Shown piece after piece: positions 8,301-15,969 of a DNA stretch of 15,969 nucleotides. Each line of letters starts with the position of its first letter. The stretch's first letter is position 1. Origin of the DNA: Diplocarpon mali (taxonomy: Eukaryota > Ascomycota > Leotiomycetes > Helotiales > Drepanopezizaceae). The notes under the pieces were generated by a model. The model was not told the DNA's origin. It made no database searches and saw nothing but the letters and a program-made list of their open reading frames with translations. The translations under genes were made by a program, and so were the position numbers. Location of the stretch: the NCBI GenBank assembly GCA_024741835.1, contig JAENRP010000593.1, positions 1-15,969 on the forward strand, in the 5' to 3' direction.

Positions 8301-10640
8301 TATCGGCTTTATCCTCGTCTACTATAGTTCTAGATTGTTAAGTATCTTTTAGCATTTGAACTCTATATTAAGATTCCTAAGTTGCACGCGTTGATTTCTA
8401 GACTTTAGCTAGTTTTATTAGTATTAAAGGAGTAGTAGATCTAAAAGGGCGCTAAGTATTCTAAGGGTTTCTAAATATAGAAGTAGTATTAATATTAATA
8501 GATATATTATTATTAACCTACTTTAAAATAGAGATTCCTCTGACTTTAGTAGCAGTCTGGTTTAAAGTTTAATTAGTAAGCATTCCCTTAAGTAGATTGC
8601 TAGCTAGACCTATATATATATAAGTTAGGACCTTAGAGTTTATTTCGATAATACGCTTTCGTTCGGCCAAATCCTTATCCTACTTTATATTATATATTAT
8701 TATTCGAATAGTTTATAGCTATAAGCGATTTTGATATTTCTTAATAGGGATAGCCTTTAGCCTAGGATCTCTAATGCAAAGCATCTTATACTTATTAATA
8801 TATATAACCTTAGTATTAATAAAACGATAGAAAAGAGGATAATCGTTATAATACTTATATAAAGGGCAGTTAGGTTCCTTATTATTATAAAAGTTGTAAG
8901 TTAGTCTTCTTCTATTACTATTCCCTTAGTACCCTATAGTATTAATATTAATAGAGTGCTAATTAGGAATAATTTCTTCTTCTTTAATCAACTATTAGAT
9001 TCTTATATTAGCTGGTTATTTTAAATAATAAGAAGCAAAAGTTTAGTAATAGGAACTACTAAGTTGGCTTATAATAGCTGAGTTTTGCCTATTACTAAAT
9101 TAAAAAATATACTATTTTTCCTATAAAAGATTATTAATTCTAATTTCCAAGCTTTAGATTCGGAGTTCTATAAATTAGGTCTTAAGTTCCTTAATTCTAA
9201 GGTTAGATCTTACTCCTAGGTTAGGCCTGCGAATAAAAGGTATAACTACTAGGTTCTTCTTTGCCTCTTCTATAACTTCCAAAGCCTTTGAGTATTCTTA
9301 GACCAGGCTCTTAAGGTCTTTAGTATAAGAGGGAGTAAGGGCTTTTTCCTATTCTATAGTATTAATAGTTCTCTTACTAAGGTCTGATTTTAAAGCAAAG
9401 GCCGAGAATTCCTCAAATAAGGCAAAGGTTATAAGGTCTTGCTTATCGATCTTAAAATACTTAATAATCTTATTTTAAAGGCTAATAGGTAATCTAAGTA
9501 AGAAAAGGCGGCCTCTTTCAACTTCGCTAAGTATTTTCTAATTAATTAAGGTATTTAATATATAAGTAAAAGTCCAATAGTAGTTCTTAAGTTCCTTAGA
9601 AGTTCGAGTGACTAAAATAAATTCCTTTAAGAAAGCTAAAGTATTACAAATCTACTATCTATTAAAGTCTTAGAATTCAGACTTAAGAGCCTTAATAAGG
9701 AGTTCCTATAAACTATGCGTTTTCTATTTAAAGAGGGATTTAATAATATCTTTACTTATATAGTTATAGTAGCAAAGGAGCTAAGAAATCATATCTGCTT
9801 ATAGAATACTAAAATCGTAATAAGTTTCCTTATATTACTTAAGGAAATTAGTAATATTAGCTCCTATAAAGTAAGAAGCACTAGGGAAACTAAAGAGGGG
9901 AAAATGGCTAGTAATAGCCTTAAATGCGGCTATTATCGTTTTATATTAACCGTCCGGATTAATAGAATCTATAAGAGGTAAAGGGGAAGCTTTAATATCG
10001 TATAATTAGTTATTAGAAGGAGTACTTCGAAATTCAAAAGGGCTTAAAGAACGTTTGGAATCCGAGTCAATCTTAAAGTAACTAAGATAGGTTTGAAAAG
10101 ATTTAAATAGAAGGATAGTAAAAAGTTTAAAATTACTATTATTTTCAATATTTTCTAATATTAATATTAAAAAAGTAAGTAGCGGCCTTAAGTTATTTAA
10201 GGATATCCTTTTATCCTCCTACTTATAGGCTAAGCTTAAGAGTAGAATTCCGGATTCTACTAAAAGTTTAATCTAAGTTTGCTAAGAGATTCTAAGTAGG
10301 TATTAAACAGCTAATAGGAGCATTGCAACTAATTGCAATAAGATAAGGTTTATTTAATTTAAGACCAATTTCCAAGATAAGGTTTATATATAAGATTCTT
10401 CTTAGCCTTTAGGCCAATTCCTATTAGTCCTTAGAATAAAGGGGTCTTTAGAAACGATTCTAGGGCAGTTTTTAAAGTTCTATCGAGCCGAGGCGGCTGA
10501 ATTATTAGATTCGGATTTCTAAAGATTCTAAGAAGACACTTCCAATTAGAGTTTGCGCTTAGTATTACTTAAGTACTCGAAACTACTGCTATTTGAGATT
10601 ACTATTATAGGGTTCGCCAAACTTTTTATACTAAGAAGCC
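8301..10640 (-). pseudogene. Gypsy Gag, degraded
   Basis: Structural protein of the particle. The conserved part starts about 9990 with P-L-I-D-S-I-N-P-D-G and continues S-Y-F-I-G-A-N-I-T-N-F-L-K (about 9900-9840), the capsid-type block found in fungal gypsy Gag. It then runs through R-L-F-L-L-R-L-P (about 9510-9485) and F-E-E-F-S-A-F-A-L-K-S-D-L-S-K to a Lys/Glu-rich segment. A Cys-rich zinc-knuckle remnant lies at about 8920-8830 (N-F-Y-N-N-K-E-P-N-C-P-L-Y), in a different frame from the capsid part, so there is an indel between them. Upstream of 9990 the same frame stays protein-like to about 10640, Ser/Glu-rich near 10560-10490. An ATG at 10323-10321 is one possible start, but the original start cannot be fixed. 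Many stops are at Gln/Trp positions. Confidence 0.8.
9212..9234. repeat. 23-bp palindromic unit in gypsy Gag
   Basis: Begins ACTCCTAGG and ends CTGCGAAT. On the minus strand it starts on a codon boundary of the Gag frame and reads I-R-R-P-N-L-G-V. It sits in the segment between the capsid part and the zinc knuckle. Confidence 0.65.
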
Positions 10641-10920
10641 GAAAATTCCGAAAATCTTAGAGTTAAAGAAGAAAATAGGAGTTTTTTAAAGCAGAGCCGA
10701 AAAGGGAAAATCTAAGGTTATTAATAGTTGCTAAACGAAAATCGATAGTTCTAAGTAACTAAGCGATTAAGGATAAGGTTTTTTAAAATTGATCAAAATG
10801 CTATAAGTATTTTAAAGATGTATTTTTCAAAAGGCCGGTCTTTTATCTATAAACTAAAAGATTAATAAGGTCGTATAAGGACGGAAATCTTAAGAAATCG
10901 GTCCCTGCGTAGGTCATTAA
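10641..10920 (-). other. Gypsy leader
   Basis: About 280 bp between the inner edge of LTR-X copy A and the readable Gag frame. The sense strand next to the LTR reads TTAATGACCTACGCAGGGAC; I cannot match this to a tRNA primer site, and some related fungal elements are self-primed. No repeat or ORF is visible here. Confidence 0.4.
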
Positions 10921-11165
10921 TATAAAACAGAGGGGAGACAACGCAAGAATAGGCCTAAGGGAAGACCTAAAAATAAAAGGAGGAAGCACTATAAGCAGGC
11001 TCTCCTAGACAAGATATTAAGAACAAGTCCTAAGTATAGGGTATATTTAGTACTATAGCGACACGCGCTGTCTCTATATATAGAAGATGGCCCTTTTATC
11101 CTCCTACCGTCCTGCGCCGATCATATGATATATGTCATAAGACCTATCCATCTCAGGTCCTTACA
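10921..11165 (-). mobile_element. LTR-X copy A, probable 5' LTR of the gypsy element
   Basis: Homologous to the solo LTR at 12836-13153. They share the left part (AATAGGCCTAAGGGAAGACC, GGAGGAAGCAC, GGCTCTC) and the GCCGATCATAT block near the other end; the middle is divergent and copy A is about 70 bp shorter. On the plus strand it starts TATAAAACAG and ends CCTTACA, fitting TG...CA ends after mutation. In the shared parts copy A has T or A where copy B has C or G, so A is the more RIP-mutated copy. A TATA-like GGATAAAAGG lies near 11100-11092 on the sense strand. The gypsy leader and Gag follow in the sense direction; on the other side it abuts copia RNase H sequence. The matching 3' LTR is not in the window. 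Confidence 0.7.
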
Positions 11166-11393
11166 GTAATTGATAACTTATCCTTTATAATAAGGTTATA
11201 GATAAAGTAGTAAGTAATATTAATATATTTCAATCGCTTATATAATTATAGATTCTTTATAAGTGCAATCGCCTTTATATTATTTACTTAAAGATTAATA
11301 TAGTTCTTATCTTATTTAATATACTTAGTAAAACTTATATCTTTTAGAATTTAGGCGATTTATAATCCTTATTTGCAATTAGATAATATTAAT
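11166..11393 (-). pseudogene. Copia RNase H fragment trapped between two LTRs
   Basis: A second copy of 12010-12236 from copia-right. It encodes the C-terminal RNase H segment (K-A-I-A-L-I-K-N then L-S-I-T) on the minus strand. Both ends coincide exactly with LTR edges: LTR-X copy A on the left and LTR-R copy 2 on the right. It is the remaining piece of a third copia copy into which both LTR elements inserted. The upstream and downstream parts of that copy are not in the window. Confidence 0.85.
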
Positions 11394-11588
11394 TATTGAG
11401 CTTAAGTGAGTCGGCGCAGTAGGTAACGGAAACTTCTAAAGGTCGATGGTCGATATATTAATAAGAATTAAGGAAGGAAGGTTACCCCTTTCTTTCCTAT
11501 AGCTATATATGTATTAATATCCTACTAATTAAGCAGTAGGGTCATATGATAATATATTAGAGTAATAGCTATATTACCTATCTTAATA
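11394..11588 (-). mobile_element. LTR-R copy 2, 3' LTR of copia-right
   Basis: 195-bp partner of 1839-2033, TATTGAGC...CTTAATA on the plus strand. It lies 324 bp beyond the copia-right stop codon and is preceded on the sense strand by a purine-rich tract, as expected of a 3' LTR. The CCTACTG/CAGTAGG hairpin of copy 1 is broken here by one transition. Confidence 0.87.
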
Positions 11589-11608
11589 CCTTTACTTAGA
11601 CTTTACTC
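11589..11608 (-). promoter_or_regulatory. Candidate polypurine tract of copia-right
   Basis: The sense strand reads GAGTAAAGTCTAAGTAAAGG directly against the LTR-R copy 2 boundary. It is purine-rich with a few pyrimidines and in the right place to prime plus-strand DNA synthesis. The position is the main support. Confidence 0.45.
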
Positions 11609-11727
11609 TAATTGACCTATAGTTAGGAAAACAATAACTATCCTTTTACGTTAATCTAATTCCTAGGTATCTCTTTAAATTAAAAACAATCAATTAATAA
11701 TAACCTCTATTAAAATTACCAAACTCT

Positions 11728-11890
11728 ACTTGTAAGGCAGGACTAGGAGTCAATTTTCCTAAAAGCGTTCCTTTATAAGACTATATGACTTAACTTGCAG
11801 TCTAGGCCCAGGAGTCGATTTAAAAAAAAACTTTCCTCTATAAGACTATATAACCTAACTCGCAGGGCGGGCCTAGGAGTCGTCCTTAAG
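11728..11890. repeat. Three 65-bp tandem units in the copia-right 3' UTR
   Basis: Three 23-bp palindromic units at 11728-11750, 11793-11815 and 11858-11880, each starting ACTYG and ending AGGAGT, spaced exactly 65 bp. The spacers between them are alike (TATAAGACTATAT is shared at about 11775 and 11840). The repeats lie between the copia stop codon and the 3' LTR. Unlike the copies inside the polyprotein, the 65-bp period is not a multiple of three, as expected for noncoding DNA. Nothing else is seen in 11609-11912. Confidence 0.8.
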
Positions 11891-12831
11891 CCTACTAAGC
11901 CCCTATTATTTTCTATAACCCTAGTATATCTTTAAACGCTTCGAACTTTACAACCGTCTTTAGTAGCTTTATAAATTCATCTGCTACTATTCGATTAGTT
12001 AGGATATAGGTAATTGATAACTTATTCTTTATAATAAGGTCGTAGATAAAGTAGTAGGCAATATTAATAAATTTTAATTACTTATATAAGTATAGATTCT
12101 TTATAAGTGCAATCGCCTTTATATTATCTACTTAAAGATTAATATAGTTCCTATCTTATCTAATATACTTAGTAAAACCTATATCTTTTAGAATTTAAGC
12201 GATTTATAATCTTTACTTATAATTTAATAATATTAATATATATTCGGCCTTAGTGCTTATAGTAGCTACTGATTTCTACTTCCTACTTTCTTATAATATA
12301 GGTCTGCTATATAGCACTATTACGCTTTTAGATATACTTTTCCAACCTTTTATATTTGCCTAATTAGAATTAGTATATACCTTAAGCTTTGCGCTTATAT
12401 ATTTCGTTAGTCTATATCTTACCTTTTATATAATTATCGATCGAAGGTACCTTTTAAGTCGCTTAACTACATTCTTATATTAAATCGTCGGATCCTTTAG
12501 GTTCTGACTAAGTTGCTTAATAATAAAAGCGATATCTAGTCTTATATATACTATAGCATATATAATCGCTCTAATATCCTATTAGTACTTCTTCAAATCT
12601 CCTTTCTACTTATTTTCATTAGTAGGCTCCAACTTATTATACTTTCCTTCAATTAGAGTACGCTTTGGCTTAAAGTTAAAAGCATAAGTGGAGAGTCCTA
12701 TTTGGTCTAGGACCTTCTTAATATACTGCCTTCAATCTAACCAGAGTTCTTAAGTAGAGCGGTTCCTTATAATACAGATGCTAAGGATTCTATAAATTCC
12801 CCTTAGATCCTTGGTATTAAAACGTTTCCGA

Positions 12832-12835
12832 ATAA
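12832..12835. repeat. Target-site duplication, left (ATAA)
   Basis: ATAA directly before LTR-X copy B, repeated at 13154-13157. A fifth matching base (T) makes 4 or 5 bp equally possible. Removing the LTR and one copy (322 bp in total) restores the copia RT frame. Confidence 0.75.
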
Positions 12836-13008
12836 TATAAGAGGGAGCAGGAACAACACCTGAGAATAGGCCTAAGGGAAGACCAAAGACAAAGAGGGAG
12901 GAAGCACCACAAGCGGGCTCTCTAAAGACAAGAACTAAGACAATTCACTAGTTGGGGGTAGAATAGGTAGTTGGCATTATACGCTATCTCTAAGTATAAT
13001 AGTAGTCC

Positions 13009-13016
13009 TATTTATA
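13009..13016 (-). promoter_or_regulatory. TATA box of LTR-X copy B
   Basis: The sense strand reads GGGGGTATAAATAGGAC, with a consensus TATAAATA. It lies about 140 bp inside the sense-strand start of the LTR, a normal place for the U3 promoter of an LTR retrotransposon. Confidence 0.65.
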
Positions 13017-13050
13017 CCCCCTTCGACCCTTAGCCGATCATATAACTCTA

Positions 13051-13130
13051 TCACATGACTTATATCACGTGACTCCTCCTTTGACTCTCTATCCCATGAC
13101 TCCTCAACTGTCACGTGACAGTCATATGAC
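13051..13130. promoter_or_regulatory. Cluster of CACGTG-like sites in LTR-X copy B
   Basis: Within 80 bp there are TCACATGAC (13051-13059), TCACGTGAC (13065-13073), CCCATGAC (13093-13100), TCACGTGAC (13111-13119) and TCATATGAC (13122-13130). The fourth sits in a perfect 16-bp palindrome, ACTGTCACGTGACAGT (13107-13122). CACGTG is the E-box core bound by bHLH factors in fungi. The cluster is 35-120 bp upstream of the TATA box on the sense strand, as an enhancer would be. Confidence 0.6.
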
Positions 13131-13153
13131 ACCTTTTCTTCTAGGTCTCTACA

Positions 13154-13157
13154 ATAA
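13154..13157. repeat. Target-site duplication, right (ATAA)
   Basis: Partner of 12832-12835, directly after the CTCTACA end of LTR-X copy B. Confidence 0.75.
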
Positions 13158-15313
13158 TTATAAAGAACTAATCTAATTGAGTAGTTGTTTTCGCAGCTAT
13201 AGCAATATTATCAATATATAGTAGTAACTTGATTCTACGCTTAGTATAGGTAAATAGATAAGGGTTAGCTAGGCTTTGAACGAATCCTATTTCTACTAGA
13301 GTAGAGCTATATAAGAGGTTTTAATTATAAGCTAATTGCTTAAGCCTATAGATACTGCAGAGTATATAGAAAGAGTGGCTAGCGCGTATAAGAATACTAT
13401 TAGGTTAGGAGAGAAAAATCCGTTCTTTTATAATCGCTTTAATAAATGCATTTTTAATATTGTACTATCTACATTTAAGGTCCTTAGCGGCTACTATTGC
13501 TATAAATATATAAAGGGTATCTATGCGAACTATTAGCGCGAATATATTAAAGTAGTCTTTTCTATACTATTAGGAGAAGCCCTTAGCTATAAGCCTTGCC
13601 TTATAATATTCTAAGGTCTTATTTATATATATCTTAATTATAAAGACCCACTTTATTAAAACTAGGTTTATATTCTTTAGCGTCGGTTCCTCTATCTATA
13701 TGCCATTTATAGTAAGAGAACTTATCTCCTCTTAGATTGCCTTATTCTATACTACTCTATTCTTTAGATTATTAATAGCTTTATTATACGTTTTTAAAAG
13801 AGAGATTTTTATTATCTCCTTAGCGGCTAGGAACGCATTATCTTCGTTAAAGCTCTATTAAAGCTTAAGATCGTAGATCCTATATGCTATTATAGCCTAA
13901 ATATACTTAGACTTGCGTTTATCTAAGGTATCTTTTAATTCTAGGTCTTTATTCCTTTTTAAAGGCGTAGGTTCGGCTATAGGTTCTATAGGCTTATTAT
14001 CTAAGGAACCGCTTTCTAATAGTAGAGGCTTATTATTATTTATATCTATTTTAAGAATATCCTTTACTATAAGTGCTTTAATTAAAGGGATAATAATATC
14101 GAAGTTATTCTATACTTTAGGTAGTTCGCAGATAATAGAAATGGTCTGTTTAGCCTTTAGGCGACTAGTAGGTTATTAATTAGTAAGTACGCTTAATATG
14201 CTTAAGCTTAAAGAAAGGGGTTATAGGTTCGGCTTAATAGTATTACTATTAAGTGGTATACCTTGCGAATCTCTAGGTATATAGAGCTTTAAGGATAGCT
14301 CCTTCCTATTTTAAGATTTGTCAAACTCAACTATTAAAGATATAATTACTTGCTTTAGATCTAGCGTATATATTATCTATTGCTTTATTATCTATTTAAT
14401 ATATTTAATAAATATATACTCTTTACTTTAGTCTATTAGCTTTTTACTTTTTATACCTATAGGCTAGGACTTTAGGCTAATATAGGAGTAGCAAACGCTT
14501 CTAAAGATGTAGATATAGTCTAGGCTTAGTTTTAGTTTAAAATATACCTTAAATAGTAATATTTAGGTGCTATTAACTATTAGTTTACTACTTATCCTAT
14601 TTCGCAGGTATATATTTACTTTAATCGCAAGGTCTTAGAATTCCAATAGTAGGTTAGTATATTATAATAGAGCGCAATAGTCAGTCTTTGCTTATTAAAT
14701 GCTTTATTTAGTAATACTATTCTAATAGGAACCTTTATATATTATAGTTAGTTTATAATAATCTCCTTATTTTGCCTATTTATTAAGCTTTACTTTAATC
14801 TTTAATATATTATTAGACTTAATAGCTATTAGCTTTAACTAGGTCTAGCGTTCCTTTATCACTTTTTAAGTTTCTAACTTTTTTATAAGCTTAGATTTAG
14901 TCTTAATGCAAATGGTCTATATTTATTAAATAGAGTTATTTACTATTTAAGAAAACTAATTATTTCCTTTAATTGAAGTTGTAAATAGTCTAATAGTATT
15001 AATAGATATTAGCGCTAGTATCGAATCTTTTTATAAATTAAGCTTAATTTACATTCGATTTCGAAGTTTTATTAGCTTGCAAATTCGGTATACTAAGCGA
15101 TCTTTTAATACTTAGATCTTCTATTTTAAAGTTAAGACCTTATATAAGCCCTTTAATTTCTCTAGCTTTAGATATGCGAATCTTTTATATATTAGCTAAT
15201 ACCTTAATAAGCTTTCGGCTTTTAATAGCTTTAGTAGCTTATTATTAGTTGATACTTTATTATTAGCGGCTAGAAAGGACTAGTAATAGTAGTTTAAGGT
15301 TTTGCTATTTTCT

Positions 15314-15783
15314 AATTGTAAACCCAGCTTAAGAGTCGTTTTTAATAAAACCGCAAGATCTACCTATAGTCTTGGCTTAAGAGTCGATTTCTTAGAAATA
15401 GCAAGATCTACTTGCAGTCCTAGCTTAAGAGTCGTTTTTAACAAATCTGCGAAGTTCACTCGCAGTCTTAGCTTAGGAGTTATTTCTACGAATTTCACTT
15501 GCAATCTTAGCTTAAGAGTTATTATTAGTAAATCTGCAGAATCTACTTGCGGTCTTAGCTTAAGAGTTATTTCTATTAAATTCACTTATAATCCTAGCTT
15601 AAAAGTCATCTATAAGGATATATTATATTCTACTTATAATCTTAGCTTAAAAGTCATTTTTATGAATTTCACTTGCGATCCTAGCTTAAGAGTCTATCTA
15701 TTCTCCTTATTTTTACTTAATTATATTAGGGCAAAGAGTGCACTTTCCTTAAAGGAATCTACTTATAAGTCTGGCCTAAGAGT
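15314..15783 (-). repeat. In-frame tandem array of 23-bp units in copia Pol
   Basis: Ten 23-bp units start at 15314, 15362, 15410, 15458, 15497, 15545, 15584, 15632, 15671 and 15761. The spacings are 48, 48, 48, 39, 48, 39, 48, 39 and 90, all multiples of three. On the minus strand every unit starts on a codon boundary of the polyprotein and encodes variants of T-L-K-L-G-L-Q-V, separated by 8- or 5-residue linkers such as D-L-A-I-S-K-K-S, so the protein repeat is 16 or 13 residues. The array sits between the protease-side strand and the integrase zinc domain, where copia elements normally have the pre-integrase region. Part of it stays open on both strands because the repeat length is divisible by three. 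Confidence 0.85.
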
Positions 15784-15872
15784 TAATTTCTATAATATTA
15801 CCTTTAAGATAATATAAAGTCTATCTTTAATTTTAAATTTAAAGATCACTTTATAATTATTATTTATAAATT

Positions 15873-15969
15873 ATATAAATTGATTATTAAAAACTCTTAT
15901 ATAATTCAATTCTATATAGATTTTACAATTAAATAAAAGATTAATACTTAAACTAAGTATAAGGAGAAC
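15873..15969 (-). repeat. 97-bp direct repeat, right copy (copia coding segment)
   Basis: Partner of bases 1-97, in frame with the array and integrase of copia-right. Its sense-strand end carries N-N-Q-F-I where the left copy has a stop in place of Gln (CAA versus TAA), a direct example of the mutation type seen across the window. Confidence 0.9.

Larger units (their letters stand above)
12836..13153 (-). mobile_element. LTR-X copy B, solo LTR inserted in copia RT
   Basis: A 318-bp insertion that splits the copia RT between F-F-I-I and R-K-R-F-N-T-K-D-L. It runs TATAAGAGGG...GGTCTCTACA on the plus strand, has no internal region, and is flanked by an ATAA duplication, so it is a solo LTR left by recombination. 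Removing 322 bp rejoins the frame with the expected family length. The sense promoter points to the left: a TATAAATA box and a cluster of CACGTG-like sites upstream of it. It keeps many CA and TG dinucleotides and longer GC stretches, unlike everything around it, so it looks younger or less affected by RIP. Related to LTR-X copy A at 10921-11165. Confidence 0.85.
11913..15969 (-). pseudogene. Copia-right Pol: integrase, RT, RNase H, degraded
   Basis: The Ty1/copia polyprotein from the end of the protease region to the stop at 11913-11915. It stays in one frame from 15969 to the inserted LTR-X copy B, and in the continuing frame after it. Order: V-N-L-L-type strand (15969-15873), an in-frame repeat array (15783-15314), and an integrase zinc region with Y-K-R-F-A-Y and Y-R-I-C (His/Cys to Tyr, about 15190-15070). 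The integrase core has all three acidic positions changed: Asp to Asn at 14998-15000, Asp to Asn at 14812-14814, Glu to Lys at 14707-14709. RT follows with Y-Y-K-A-R-L-I-A-K-G-F-S (about 13600) and Y-I-D-N (second Asp to Asn, 13207-13209), and after the insertion F-N-T-K-D-L. RNase H ends with V-A-D-E-F-I-K-L-L-K. The segment 14600-13700 is the least readable. Confidence 0.92.

Noticed and set aside
13336..13536. Plus-strand open frame of 66 codons
   Set aside because: It lies antisense to the copia RT, whose minus-strand translation is clearly homologous to the family. The frame is open only by chance.
13913..14179. Plus-strand open frame of 88 codons
   Set aside because: Antisense to the poorly readable copia segment between integrase and RT; low-complexity Ser/Leu/Ile composition and no independent coding sign.
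15314..15783. CRISPR-like array
   Set aside because: The 'spacers' are themselves repeats of 25 or 16 bp, the array is in frame with a polyprotein, and the host is eukaryotic.
15302..15817. Plus-strand open frame of 171 codons with repeats (S-L-R-V)
   Set aside because: It is the reverse-strand reading of the in-frame copia array. Repeat spacings divisible by three keep several frames open; the minus strand is in frame with the protease-side strand and integrase, so that is the real one.
1..15969. A single 16-kb LTR element with 97-bp LTRs
   Set aside because: The 97-bp repeats are coding sequence in frame with Gag-protease on the left and integrase on the right. They lack TG...CA ends, and true LTRs are present elsewhere.
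1..15969. Host genes, tRNA or rRNA genes
   Set aside because: No frame outside the transposon sequences is intact or recognisable, and no cloverleaf or rRNA-like conserved stretch was seen.

Overview
The window is a stack of dead, nested LTR retrotransposons from an AT-rich, repeat-filled compartment of a fungal genome, most likely a filamentous ascomycete (Pezizomycotina). Reasons: no intact gene is visible; Ty1/copia and Ty3/gypsy polyproteins can be read almost end to end on the minus strand, but with many TAA/TAG codons where CAA, CAG or TGG is expected; and repeat copies differ almost only by transitions. That is the signature of repeat-induced point mutation (RIP). I cannot name the species.

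Layout in the sense direction (minus strand, right to left). (1) 15969-11913: copia element 'copia-right', with the end of its protease region, an in-frame tandem-repeat array (15314-15783), integrase, reverse transcriptase and RNase H up to its stop at 11913-11915. Its RT is split by a solo LTR (LTR-X copy B, 12836-13153). (2) 11912-11589: its 3' untranslated region with three 65-bp repeats, then its 195-bp 3' LTR (LTR-R copy 2, 11588-11394). (3) 11393-11166: 228 bp of RNase H from another copia copy, trapped between two LTRs. (4) 11165-10921: LTR-X copy A, probably the 5' LTR of a gypsy element whose gag, protease, RT, RNase H and integrase run from about 10640 to 3850. (5) 3317-2028: a further 429-codon degraded reading frame that I do not recognise, on the same strand downstream of pol. 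(6) 2033-1839: LTR-R copy 1, the 5' LTR of a second copia ('copia-left'), followed by a leader with short repeats and gag-protease (1432-1), which runs off the left edge.

The first and last 97 bases are homologous. They are the same protease-to-integrase coding segment of copia-left and copia-right, not an LTR pair, so the window spans one period of two direct-oriented copia copies with a gypsy element between them.

The most interesting signal is a 23-bp, near-palindromic unit (begins ACTCGCRG, ends RGAGT) that occurs about 19 times in two unrelated element families: ten times in the copia polyprotein array at spacings that are all multiples of three, three times in the copia 3' UTR at 65-bp spacing, and six times at interdomain positions of the gypsy polyprotein and the unknown ORF. 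Where a local frame can be read, nearly all copies start on a codon boundary. This looks like a small mobile or recombinogenic cassette tolerated inside coding sequence, similar in behaviour to the palindromic elements known in Rickettsia genes.
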